The notes: generated by a model not told the origin, from the sequence alone. DNA of 57,937 nucleotides from an uncultured Christensenella sp. (GCA_905193155.1 CAJJNQ010000013.1:1-57937); one strand, 5' to 3'; shown: positions 43,630 to 51,513, numbered from the stretch's first letter. Numbers and translations: made by a program.

Positions 43630-43655
43630 GCTTTTCCTCCTTTGCCGTGCTCTGT

Positions 43656-45140
43656 TTATTTGGCTTTGGTGAAAATGATGGGCTTTAAGCCCTGCTCGCT
43701 GCCCAGCGTTGCGGACAGCGTGGAAATTTCGCCCTTGGGGTTCGCGCCGAAGGTGATCACAAAGCCCGCCGGCAGTTCGCCGATGGTATCCTCCGTCGCA
43801 AACGAATCATAGTGGAAATGCTTGAGTCCCACCACAAAATGGTTAAAATCCGCCGTCAGCTTGCCGTCTTTTTCGGTGATGAGGAAGCGGCGGTAACCCG
43901 GCGCTTCGTAGACGCCGGCATAATCCCCGATGGGATGGGAAGGCTTCGTGTTCGGAACCGGCGTGCCGCCGAAGGCTGCGTAAAATTTCTTGACACGGTC
44001 AAACATCGCCTTGTTGTTATCCAGCATCCGCTGATACCAGTTGCCATCGGTCGCGCCCATCACAGCGTCCACCGTCTCCTGCACAAACGCGTCCGCGATC
44101 AGCGCCACATCCATGTTCACGCTGATGAACACGCCCAGATTCAAATCGGGTACAAAGGCCGTGGAGCTGGTAAAGCCGTTGATATTGCCGCCGTGCTCCG
44201 CCATGCGGTGGCCGCGGTAATTGTAAAGGCTCCAGCCCAGACCGTAGGAGGTCATGCTGCGCTGCGGCTTATAGGCGCCGCCGTCGCCGGTATCAATGTG
44301 CGCGGTGACGAGCAGCTGCATCAGATCCTCGCGCACGAGCTGCTTGCCGTCCACCTTGCCTTTGTCCAGATTGAACTGTAGCCACTTGGCCATATCGCTG
44401 GCACAGGTGCAGACGCAGCCCGCCGCCGCCGTGGGATCGCCCACCAGGGAATCGGGATCCTCCGCAGGCGAACAGTAGAACGGAATGCGGCGCACACCGC
44501 CCATCACATAATCCTTAGCACGGTTGAAGGGCAGCGCGTAGTCATCCGATTTGCGCATCAGCGCGGAGTAGGCAACCGTGCGGTCCATGTGCAGGGGCTT
44601 GAAGATCTTCTCGGTCAGGAATTCCTCAAAAGGCATGCCGCTGATCTCCTCGATCAGACAGCCGACGATGAGATAGTTGAAATTGCTGTACTGAAAGCGA
44701 TAGCGGACGGGCGCGCTCAGCGGCAGGTCACGCAGATTTTTCATCAACTGCGCCCGCGAAAAGCCCGTGCCGTACCACGCATATTCATGGCGCGGAAGCC
44801 CGGAGCGGTGCGACAAAAAGTCGCGCACCGTCAGATGATTGGTCGCATAATCATCGTTCAGGCGGAAGGAGGGCATGTATTCGATGATCGGGGTATCGAA
44901 GTCCAACTTGCCTTCAGTGGCCAGCATCGCAGCCGCCGTGGCCGTAAAGGCCTTGGAGCAGCTGGCGATCTGGTAGAGCGTATCGCCGGTGGCGGGCTGA
45001 GATTCGTTGTCCTTCAGCCCCACGCCGTCACACAGCAGCACCTTGCCGTCCTTCACCACGCAGATTCCCGCCGAGGGAACCTCCCAAACTTTCAGCTGCT
45101 CCGCCAGATGGGCGCGCAGATTGTCCAGCCAATCGTTCAC
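43656..45140 (-). CDS. S12-family serine hydrolase, paralog 2
   Basis: 494-aa homologue of its two neighbours. Catalytic motifs are S60-C-S-K63, YSN in FQYSNFNY and HGG in AEHGGNINGF; the C-terminal beta domain has DYAGVYEAPGY and HFHYDSF. The GTG at 45140 is preferred because AAAGGTG lies about eight bases upstream; a longer reading from 45170 lacks this. There is no signal peptide. It is the most divergent of the three in the middle (MGGVRRIPFYCSPAEDPDS), which suggests a different peptide preference rather than redundancy. Confidence 0.87.
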   Translation of the reverse strand: MNDWLDNLRAHLAEQLKVWEVPSAGICVVKDGKVLLCDGVGLKDNESQPATGDTLYQIASCSKAFTATAAAMLATEGKLDFDTPIIEYMPSFRLNDDYATNHLTVRDFLSHRSGLPRHEYAWYGTGFSRAQLMKNLRDLPLSAPVRYRFQYSNFNYLIVGCLIEEISGMPFEEFLTEKIFKPLHMDRTVAYSALMRKSDDYALPFNRAKDYVMGGVRRIPFYCSPAEDPDSLVGDPTAAAGCVCTCASDMAKWLQFNLDKGKVDGKQLVREDLMQLLVTAHIDTGDGGAYKPQRSMTSYGLGWSLYNYRGHRMAEHGGNINGFTSSTAFVPDLNLGVFISVNMDVALIADAFVQETVDAVMGATDGNWYQRMLDNNKAMFDRVKKFYAAFGGTPVPNTKPSHPIGDYAGVYEAPGYRRFLITEKDGKLTADFNHFVVGLKHFHYDSFATEDTIGELPAGFVITFGANPKGEISTLSATLGSEQGLKPIIFTKAK

Positions 45141-45192
45141 AAAGCTCACACCTTTCTGCCGCGGGCGCATCCCCCGCCAAATGCGTTTGTTT

Positions 45193-46680
45193 TTATTCCG
45201 TCACCTTTTTGAAGCACTCTTCGCCGACGGCGGGGTTGAGGGCGATGCCGAAGAGGATCTCGCCGATTTTGCCGTCGTTGCCGATGCCGAAACGCAGCGT
45301 CATGCCGTTGAAGAGGGCAAAGACATCGTTGATCTGGAAGGTATCGTAATGATAGTGATCCAGTTCGCTGGTCTTTTTGTTGTAGGTGAAGAACAGCTTG
45401 CCGTCCTTGTTTTCGATCACAATGTCGCCGTAGGTGGCATTGCGGTAGGTTCCGGCGTAATCCGCCAGGTCGTGCGTGGGCTTGGTGCCCTCGATCTTCG
45501 GAGGATTCATGCCCTTGAGCTGCTCCGGAATGGAACCGAACACCTGCGCCACGAAATCCCGCCAGCGCTTGTTCCAATCGCCGCCCTCCACGCCCAGCAC
45601 GCGGTCGATGATCTCGTAGGTCGTGGCGTAGGTATCAAACGAATCGTTGAAGTTGGTCAGCGTCACCACGCCCAGCTTCTGATCGGGAATCATCGTCACC
45701 AGTGCGGAGAAGCCGTTGATGTTGCCGCCGTGCTCCACCATCACATGGCCGCGGTAGGTCTCTACGAACCAGCCCATGCCGTAGGAGAAGAAATCCATTT
45801 CCTTGCAGGACATCAGCAGCGGCTCGCTCATGAGCATATTGGCCTTATGCATTTCCTTCATTGCGGCCTCGGAGATCAGCTGCTTATCGCCGACCTTGCC
45901 GTTATTAAGGTTAAACTGCACCCACTTGAGCATGTCGTTGACGGTGGACATGATGGAACCGGCGGGTCCGTAGGGCGCGCCGATGCCCTTTGCCATGTCC
46001 TCGCGGTCGCTCTTGAGGAAGGGGATTTCGCGGATGCCCTGAAGCTCCACAGGGGTGGGACGATCGTAGGGCGTTGCGTGGTTGGCGTCGGCCTCAATCG
46101 CATCGACATAGAAGGTGCTGCGGGTCATGCCCAGGGGCTCGAAGATCTCTTTCTTGACGAACTCCTCCCAGGTCTTGCCGGTCATCTCCTCCACGAGCAT
46201 GCCGGCGGCCACGATGCAGGTATTCTGATAGCACCAGTGAGAGCGGAAGGACCAGCCAGGCTGCATGTTGCGCAGATTTTCCACCATTTCCTTACGGGTG
46301 CAGGGTCCGTCAATCCAGTAAGCGTCGTGGCGGGGCAGGCCGGTGCGGTGGCACAGCAGGTCTCGCACGGTGACGTTCGCAGTGGTGAAAGGCTCCTTAA
46401 AGCGCAGCCAGGGCATATAGCTGACCACGGGCTTATCCCATTCCAGAATGCCGCGATCCACCAGAATTGCAACCGCCGCGGCGGTGAATGCCTTAGAGCA
46501 GCTGCCGATCTGATACAGCGTGTCGGGATCGGGCTTGACCTGCTTATCCATGTTGGCGTAACCGAAACCCTCGGCCAGCTCCACCTTGCCGTCCTTGACG
46601 ATGCCGACCGAGATGGACGGCTGATCCCAGGCCTTGAGTTCTTCCGCGATCATGCCGCGGAGGCTTTCCACGTTGATCAT
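45193..46680 (-). CDS. S12-family serine hydrolase, paralog 3
   Basis: 495-aa hydrolase, first of three in tandem. Motifs are S60-C-S-K63, YQN in HWCYQNTC and HGG in VEHGGNINGF. It closely resembles paralog 1 (shared GIGAP-GPAGSI and DMLKWVQ blocks, and similar SEAAM-EMHK-NML). The C-terminal beta domain includes DYAGTYRNATYGD and HYHYDTF. There is no signal peptide. GAGGAAA precedes the ATG. It lies 47 bp downstream of the epimerase gene. Confidence 0.88.
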   Translation of the reverse strand: MINVESLRGMIAEELKAWDQPSISVGIVKDGKVELAEGFGYANMDKQVKPDPDTLYQIGSCSKAFTAAAVAILVDRGILEWDKPVVSYMPWLRFKEPFTTANVTVRDLLCHRTGLPRHDAYWIDGPCTRKEMVENLRNMQPGWSFRSHWCYQNTCIVAAGMLVEEMTGKTWEEFVKKEIFEPLGMTRSTFYVDAIEADANHATPYDRPTPVELQGIREIPFLKSDREDMAKGIGAPYGPAGSIMSTVNDMLKWVQFNLNNGKVGDKQLISEAAMKEMHKANMLMSEPLLMSCKEMDFFSYGMGWFVETYRGHVMVEHGGNINGFSALVTMIPDQKLGVVTLTNFNDSFDTYATTYEIIDRVLGVEGGDWNKRWRDFVAQVFGSIPEQLKGMNPPKIEGTKPTHDLADYAGTYRNATYGDIVIENKDGKLFFTYNKKTSELDHYHYDTFQINDVFALFNGMTLRFGIGNDGKIGEILFGIALNPAVGEECFKKVTE

Positions 46681-46727
46681 ATCTGAATTTCCTCTTTTCT
46701 CCGATTTCCAAACCGAAATTCTTACGA

Positions 46728-47807
46728 TCAGATGTCGTAATCCAGACCCAGGCCGGGCTTATCCAGCAGGGTGAACACGCCGCCCTCGCGGGTGAAGCCG
46801 CCGGCAATGCCGTCGTCATCGCCCTTATAGAACATAAAGCTGTCGCAGTCCGCCTCAACAATGGCCTTCTTGGCCGCCACCAGGCTCACGCCCGCGGCGA
46901 TGGAGATCTTGTTCTCCTGCATGCAGCCGACCATGCAGCCCACGCCCGCTTCTTCCGCGATGTCCGCGATCTGTGCGCCGTAGTACAGGCCGCCGCACTT
47001 CATCAGCTTGATGTTGTAGAAGTCCGCGCAGTCGAGCTTAGCGGCTCTGTGCGCGTCGTGAATGTTGTGGATGGATTCGTCGAGCATGAGCTTGACGGAA
47101 GTGGTGTTCTTTCTCTTGAGCTCCGCCGCGCCTTCAAAATCCCACCAGGGCAGGAACTGCTCCGCCGCGTCAATGCCCAGCTTCTCGAATTCGGGCAGCG
47201 CCTTGAGCGCGGTCTCCACGCTGTATCCCTGATTGGCGTCGATGCGGATGCGCACGTCGGGGCCGACCGCATTGCGGATCAGCGTCAGCGCGCGGATATC
47301 GGTAGCCAGATCCAGTCCGGTCTTGACCTTGAGGATGCGGAAACCCTTTTCAAAAACATATTCCTTGGCGTCCGCCTCCATCTTTTCGGGGGCGTTGATG
47401 CCGATGGTGATGTCGTTGTGGACGACGGGATTGGTGCCCCCCAGCACCTTATAGACCGGCAGACCCTTCTTTTTGCCGATGATGTCATAGAGCGCCAGAT
47501 CGAAGGCACACTTGGCAGCGCCGTTGGAATAGATGATGGAATCCATCAGCTTGTGCGCACCCGCAATGTCCATCGGATCAAATCCGATAAAGGCATCCGC
47601 GAACATCTTCATCACAATATAGCAAGTATCCATCGTCTCGCCTGTGACAAAGGCCAGCGGTGCGGCGGAACCCAGGCCGTAGATGCCTTCGTCCGTTTCG
47701 ATCTTTACCGTCCAGCTGTCAGCATCCTCAATCACACCGAATGCCACGCGAAAGGGCTCCTTCAGCGGCGCGGAAAACTTCTCGATTTTAACCTTGGTGA
47801 TCTTCAT
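46728..47807 (-). CDS. Dipeptide epimerase (L-Ala-D/L-Glu epimerase-like), enolase superfamily
   Basis: 359-aa enolase-superfamily enzyme. The catalytic set matches dipeptide epimerases: K160-x-K162 on one face, metal ligands D190, E216 and D243, and K267 on the other face. The C-terminal D320-C-D322 pair corresponds to the aspartates that hold the dipeptide ammonium group in the Bacillus enzyme. This argues for a dipeptide substrate rather than mandelate or muconate. ATG 47807 has GGAGG eight bases upstream. It is the first gene of the operon, ahead of three hydrolases and a peptide importer. Confidence 0.9.
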   Translation of the reverse strand: MKITKVKIEKFSAPLKEPFRVAFGVIEDADSWTVKIETDEGIYGLGSAAPLAFVTGETMDTCYIVMKMFADAFIGFDPMDIAGAHKLMDSIIYSNGAAKCAFDLALYDIIGKKKGLPVYKVLGGTNPVVHNDITIGINAPEKMEADAKEYVFEKGFRILKVKTGLDLATDIRALTLIRNAVGPDVRIRIDANQGYSVETALKALPEFEKLGIDAAEQFLPWWDFEGAAELKRKNTTSVKLMLDESIHNIHDAHRAAKLDCADFYNIKLMKCGGLYYGAQIADIAEEAGVGCMVGCMQENKISIAAGVSLVAAKKAIVEADCDSFMFYKGDDDGIAGGFTREGGVFTLLDKPGLGLDYDI

Positions 47808-48132
47808 AGCTCTAACCTCCGTCTTTTTTGCTCCGATATACAAGAAGGACCCGAATTGAAAACAACTCAGGCGCTTGACTGCATATTCGCACATCGCCGT
47901 CCCTCCGTTGGGGCGAAGCGCTTTGGCTGTTTCTTATGGTATAGCAACCATTTGCAAAATGCAACCGGTTTTCTGCTCACTTGCACAAAATATACAAAAA
48001 AACAACATAACATTTCTTCAATCGCTGGTTTTCAGCATCATTTGCTGCATTTTTATTTATGTATAATTCATTCTTTGCATGTTCATTTCTGTCAAAAAGC
48101 ATTTTCTTTCCGCTAATCTTTTTTCTTTTTAC
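47808..48132. other. AT-rich regulatory region upstream of the peptide operon
   Basis: 325 bp markedly richer in A/T than its surroundings and without a convincing gene. It holds the operon promoter (47938-47965), an inverted repeat CATTT-GCA-AAATG inside it, and further TGCAA/GCAAAT-like words toward 48040. A leader of about 120 nt runs from the promoter to the epimerase ATG; a short start-like ATG with GGAGGGACGGCG upstream near 47894 is in frame with the epimerase but is less well supported than 47807. Confidence 0.55.
47938..47965 (-). promoter_or_regulatory. Promoter and candidate operator of the peptide operon
   Basis: Minus-strand TATACC (47938-47943) with an extended TGC, preceded at 16 bp by GTTGCA (47960-47965). 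The spacer contains the perfect inverted repeat CATTT-GCA-AAATG (47949-47961), flanked by direct repeats GCAACC (47944-47949 and 47961-47966 on plus). A repressor bound here would block polymerase. No regulator gene is in the operon. Confidence 0.55.
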
Positions 48133-48176
48133 ATAAAAAAGTTTCCGGCATTTCACATCAAATGTGCCGGAAACTC
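48133..48176 (-). terminator. Intrinsic terminator after the CE7 esterase gene
   Basis: AGTTTCCGGCA (48140-48150) and TGCCGGAAACT (48165-48175) form an 11-bp stem, followed on minus by TTTTTTA. It isolates the esterase from the peptide operon. Confidence 0.92.
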
Positions 48177-48211
48177 TCTTTATTGCTTTATCATAGAAAA
48201 GCGCCTGTTTT

Positions 48212-49177
48212 TTAGTCTGTCAATAGGCCGCTTTCCCTCACAAACGCCAGCTCGCGCTCTATGTGCGTATCCCGCGCGCCGTCATGTTCATTGAAGGGAT
48301 AAACGCAAATGTGCTTTTCGGAGCGGATGCGGTTGTAGGTGGCATAATAGCACAACGCAGGGCAGATGGGATCAGCCAGCCCCACGCTGGCAAAGACCTT
48401 CGCTGTGATGCGTTCTGCCATGTTCATGGTGTCAAAATAGCTCAGGGTTTCATAAACGCGCTCCAGGTTGTCCGGATAGCGGCGAAGATAGTCGTTGACC
48501 GAGGTAAAAGACCCGTGGCGGTGCTCTACGCGGTACTCAATATTGCTGTTGCTGGGGACGTTGACCAGCGCAAGCTTCACCCGCCGATCCAGCGCGGAAA
48601 CCGCCATGCCCAGCGCGCCGCCCTGGCTCGTGCCGCGCACAAAGAGCCGATCCTGATCGATAAAAGGCAGGGTTTCAAGGAAATCCAGCGCTTTGACACA
48701 ATCCATATAGACCGCACGGTAATAATACTCATTCTTATCCAGCACGCCCTTGCTGTTCAGGTTCGTGACCATGCCGCTGTCGGAATAGTGTGCGCAGTTG
48801 CCGGTGACGCCGCCCTGCTCGCGGCAGTCGATGGCGAGCACCGCACAGCCGAGCATCGCAAAGGCCACATGATCCGAAGGCGCGCCGCGGCTACCGGTAA
48901 AGCCATGATACTGCACCATGGCGGGATATTTTTTCTTTTGGAGCACAGCCGGCACGATGAGCCAGCCGTGGATGCGGGTTTCGTCGAAACCGCAATACGA
49001 TATGTCGTATACGTCCACCGCCGCGATGGGGTAGTCGATCTTTTCAACCTTTGCCTCCAGCGGCACGGCGTGGGTCTGCTTCAGCGTTTTTGCCCAGAAT
49101 TCGTCAAAGTCCGGCCGCCTGGTCAATTCCGGTAAATAGCTTTCCAATTCTGCGATTCTTTTCTTCAAAAAGTCCAT
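48212..49177 (-). CDS. CE7-like acetyl esterase (acetylxylan esterase/cephalosporin deacetylase family)
   Basis: 321-aa alpha/beta hydrolase. The nucleophile is Ser184 in RGTSQGGALG, and the N-terminal block PAMVQYHGFTGSRG and DVYDISYCGFDETRIHGWL match CE7 esterases. Two CE7 hallmarks differ: the RGQ motif reads REQ (residues 119-121, in DCREQGG), and the C-terminal HE motif reads NEHDGA. There is no signal peptide, so it is intracellular. It lies downstream of the SPFH gene across a terminator with no clear promoter of its own, so read-through may supply it. Confidence 0.82.
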   Translation of the reverse strand: MDFLKKRIAELESYLPELTRRPDFDEFWAKTLKQTHAVPLEAKVEKIDYPIAAVDVYDISYCGFDETRIHGWLIVPAVLQKKKYPAMVQYHGFTGSRGAPSDHVAFAMLGCAVLAIDCREQGGVTGNCAHYSDSGMVTNLNSKGVLDKNEYYYRAVYMDCVKALDFLETLPFIDQDRLFVRGTSQGGALGMAVSALDRRVKLALVNVPSNSNIEYRVEHRHGSFTSVNDYLRRYPDNLERVYETLSYFDTMNMAERITAKVFASVGLADPICPALCYYATYNRIRSEKHICVYPFNEHDGARDTHIERELAFVRESGLLTD

Positions 49178-49192
49178 CTTTCCCTCTCCTTT

Positions 49193-49238
49193 GTAAAACA
49201 GCCGAAGCCCCGGAGCAAAATCCGGAACTTCGGCTGCA
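49193..49238 (-). terminator. Intrinsic terminator after the SPFH gene
   Basis: CAGCCGAAG (49199-49207) pairs with CTTCGGCTG (49228-49236), with an inner CCGG/CCGG pairing and TTTTAC after it on minus. Confidence 0.8.
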
Positions 49239-49256
49239 CGTTATGCTTTTGCAGGA

Positions 49257-50690
49257 TTACTTGACATCGGAATCGTCGAAAACATCGCCGCACTCCGGGC
49301 AGAACTTCGGCGGATGAGCGGGGTCTTCCGGCTCCCAGCCGCACTTGTCGCACTTATAGAGCTTTTCGCCTGCGGGCTTTTTGGTGCCGCACTCGGCGCA
49401 GAACTTGCCCTTGTTGACCTTGCCGCACTGCGGGCAGATCCAGCCGTCGGCCTTCGCTTCGGGCTTCTTCTCGCCGCACTCCATGCAGAACTTGCCGGTG
49501 TTGACATGGCCGCACTTGGCGCACGTCCAGCTGTCCTCCGCGGGCTTGGGCGCGGGCTTCTTGGCGCCGCACTGCATGCAGAAGTTGCCGGTGTTGGTTG
49601 CGCCGCAGGAGCACTTCCAACCGTTCTCGGCGGGTGCGGCAGCCTGAGGCTGCTGAACCTGAGCCTGCTGCTGGGTCTGCTGCTGACCCATGGCAAAGAG
49701 CTGATTGGCGTTCATGCCGCCGGCCTGGTTAGCCATGTTCATGCCGGCAAAGGCGAACATGGGGCCGGTGGCTTCGTTCTTGGCGGCGTCCTGCATGGCC
49801 TGCGCCTGTGCGCCGACCATGGTCGCGGCGGCCATGGTGGGATCGCGCATGACGGCGGTGCGCTGCAGGTTCTTGATCATAGCCTCATCTTCTTCAGAGG
49901 CCTTGACGGAGTTCACGCCGAAGGACGCAACCTTGATGCCGCGCAGCTCCGCCCACTTCTTGGACAGCACTTCGTTGAGCGCGTCCGCGATTTCCATGGT
50001 GTGGCCGGGCAGCGCGCTGTAACGGATGCCCATGTCGGAAATCTTGGCAAAAGCGGGCTGCAAAGCGGTCATCAGCTCGGATTTGAGCATACTGTCGATC
50101 TTGTCGCGGCGATAGCTCTCGGTCACGTTGCCGCAGACATTGGTATAGAACAGCAGGGGATCGACGATCTTGTAAGAGAACTCGCCGTGGCAGCGGATGG
50201 CGATATCGATATCCAGGCCGATATTCTTATCCACGACGCGGAAGGGCACGGGGTTGGGCGTGCCATACTTGTTGCCGATGATCTCCTTGGTGTTGAAATA
50301 GTAAACACGCTGATCCTTGGCCGTATCGCCGCCGAAGGTAAAGCGCTTGCCGATGGTCTTGAAGGTGTTGAGGATGGACTGGCCGAGGCTGCCCGCAAAG
50401 AGCGAAGGCTCGGTCGAGGCATCGTACTTGTATTCGCCGGGCTCGGCGCAGAACTCGACGACCTTGCCCTGCTCGACGATGATCATGCACTGGCCGTTGT
50501 TGACGGCGACCAGCGAGCCGTTGGAAATGATATTGTCCTCGCCCTTGGTGTTGGACGAACGGGCGGAAGTGCGCTTCCGGCCCTTCTGCACCAGGATATC
50601 CTCATCCAGCGCGTCACAGTAGAAATACTCGCGCCACTGATCCGCAAGCACGCCGCCCACAGCGCCGCCGATGGCTTTAATCAATCCCAT
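49257..50690 (-). CDS. SPFH-domain protein with four C-terminal zinc ribbons (YdjI/virion core-like)
   Basis: 477-aa protein. The N-terminal ~300 residues are the SPFH/band-7-like domain of the virion-core-protein group (GLIKAIGGAVGGVLADQWRE; VVEFCAEPGEYKYD; KKWAELRGIKVASFGVNSV). A Gln/Ala/Met-rich linker follows. The C-terminus holds four tandem zinc ribbons: CSCG..CMQCG, CAKCG..CMECG, CPQCG..CAECG and CDKCG..CPECG. It has no membrane helix. SPFH proteins form ring-like scaffolds at membranes; Bacillus YdjI is linked to membrane stress, but the role here is inference. It has its own promoter. Confidence 0.85.
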   Translation of the reverse strand: MGLIKAIGGAVGGVLADQWREYFYCDALDEDILVQKGRKRTSARSSNTKGEDNIISNGSLVAVNNGQCMIIVEQGKVVEFCAEPGEYKYDASTEPSLFAGSLGQSILNTFKTIGKRFTFGGDTAKDQRVYYFNTKEIIGNKYGTPNPVPFRVVDKNIGLDIDIAIRCHGEFSYKIVDPLLFYTNVCGNVTESYRRDKIDSMLKSELMTALQPAFAKISDMGIRYSALPGHTMEIADALNEVLSKKWAELRGIKVASFGVNSVKASEEDEAMIKNLQRTAVMRDPTMAAATMVGAQAQAMQDAAKNEATGPMFAFAGMNMANQAGGMNANQLFAMGQQQTQQQAQVQQPQAAAPAENGWKCSCGATNTGNFCMQCGAKKPAPKPAEDSWTCAKCGHVNTGKFCMECGEKKPEAKADGWICPQCGKVNKGKFCAECGTKKPAGEKLYKCDKCGWEPEDPAHPPKFCPECGDVFDDSDVK

Positions 50691-50749
50691 ATCTTTTATC
50701 CTCTTTTCTGCGGATCGCCCGCGTATTTTCGGATGAATTCGACAGTTTT

Positions 50750-50778
50750 ATTTTAACAATTTATTCGGCTTTTTTCAA
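50750..50778 (-). promoter_or_regulatory. SigA-type promoter of the SPFH gene
   Basis: Minus-strand TTGAAA (50773-50778), 17 bp, TAAAAT (50750-50755), about 60 bp before the ATG at 50690. Confidence 0.8.
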
Positions 50779-50834
50779 GTTCCTTTCGCCCGAAGAGACG
50801 TTTTTCCCGCCCAAACGCCGCAAAAATGTGCGCG

Positions 50835-51317
50835 TCACTCGGTCACATCGCAGACCTGCGCCTCCGTATAGCGGATCAGATCGTCGGGATGGAGCAGCAG
50901 CTGCGCGCCGCGCACGCCCGCCGAAACGGCGATCACATCGCAAAGCGTCGCGGTTTCATCAAGGTATGTGGGAAATTTCTTTTTCATACCGATGGGCGAG
51001 CAACCGCCGCGGATATAACCCGTCAGCCCCAGCAGATCCTTCATGGGCAGCATCTCGACCTTTTTATCGCCCGAAACATGCGCCAGTTTTTTGAGATCCA
51101 CTTCCAGCTCCACAGGAATGACGCACACCATCGGACCCTTGCGCTCGCCCTTGAGCACGAGAGTTTTGAACACCTGCTCCGGCGGCAGGCCGCAAACCTG
51201 CGCCACATGCACGCCGCTCAAATCTTTTTCATCCACTTCATAGGTTTTGACTTCAAATGCAATGCCCGCCGCCTTGAGCAGACGCATCGCATTGGTGACA
51301 ATCGGCTTTTCCGCCAT
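50835..51317 (-). CDS. ybaK: Cys-tRNA(Pro)/Cys-tRNA deacylase, YbaK/EbsC family
   Basis: 160-aa trans-editing enzyme that removes cysteine from mischarged tRNA(Pro). Family landmarks: TNAMRLLKAAGIAFEVKTYE at the N-terminus, VFKTLVLKG with the catalytic Lys, and the GYIRGGCSPIGMKKKFPTYL motif. ATG 51317 has GGGAGG eight bases upstream and is preferred over earlier in-frame starts at 51419 and 51356, which fall at or before the promoter. It is monocistronic and divergent from murA. Confidence 0.93.
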   Translation of the reverse strand: MAEKPIVTNAMRLLKAAGIAFEVKTYEVDEKDLSGVHVAQVCGLPPEQVFKTLVLKGERKGPMVCVIPVELEVDLKKLAHVSGDKKVEMLPMKDLLGLTGYIRGGCSPIGMKKKFPTYLDETATLCDVIAVSAGVRGAQLLLHPDDLIRYTEAQVCDVTE

Positions 51318-51354
51318 TTGTCCCGCCTCCCTTTTCTTCCGTTTAACCGTACTC

Positions 51355-51383
51355 ATGATAGTGAATCTTTCCACCGAATGCAA
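51355..51383 (-). promoter_or_regulatory. Promoter of ybaK
   Basis: Minus-strand TTGCAT (51378-51383), 17 bp, TATCAT (51355-51360). Confidence 0.7.
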
Positions 51384-51424
51384 CCCATTTTGCGTTAGAT
51401 CCTCGTGTAAAAACGCCATTTGAC

Positions 51425-51453
51425 TTGTCAGGGCGGGGCTTTATGTGTATAAT
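51425..51453 (+). promoter_or_regulatory. SigA-type promoter of murA
   Basis: TTGTCA (51425-51430), 17 bp, TATAAT (51448-51453), with a leader of about 54 nt. Confidence 0.82.
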
Positions 51454-51476
51454 GAAAAGAGGTTTTAAGAGGATGC

Positions 51477-51513
51477 GGGGAGGTGCGCCGGCGCAAAAGC
51501 CGGCAGAACAGAC
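51477..51513 (+). promoter_or_regulatory. Structured murA ribosome-binding region
   Basis: The only strong Shine-Dalgarno tract, GGGGAGG (51477-51483), lies about 30 nt before the ATG, with a hairpin GCCGGC-GCAAAA-GCCGGC between them. No closer in-frame start exists. Folding would bring the tract to about 13 nt from the start codon. Confidence 0.5.

Noticed and set aside
45007..46686. A 559-codon plus-strand ORF opposite S12 hydrolase paralog 3
   Set aside because: Composition is typical of reverse-complement translation (Asp/His/Ala/Val-rich) and overlaps a well-supported gene.
49257..51419. SPFH protein, YbaK and the esterase as one defence island
   Set aside because: Each has its own promoter or terminator, and YbaK and murA are housekeeping genes; there are no nuclease or mobile markers.
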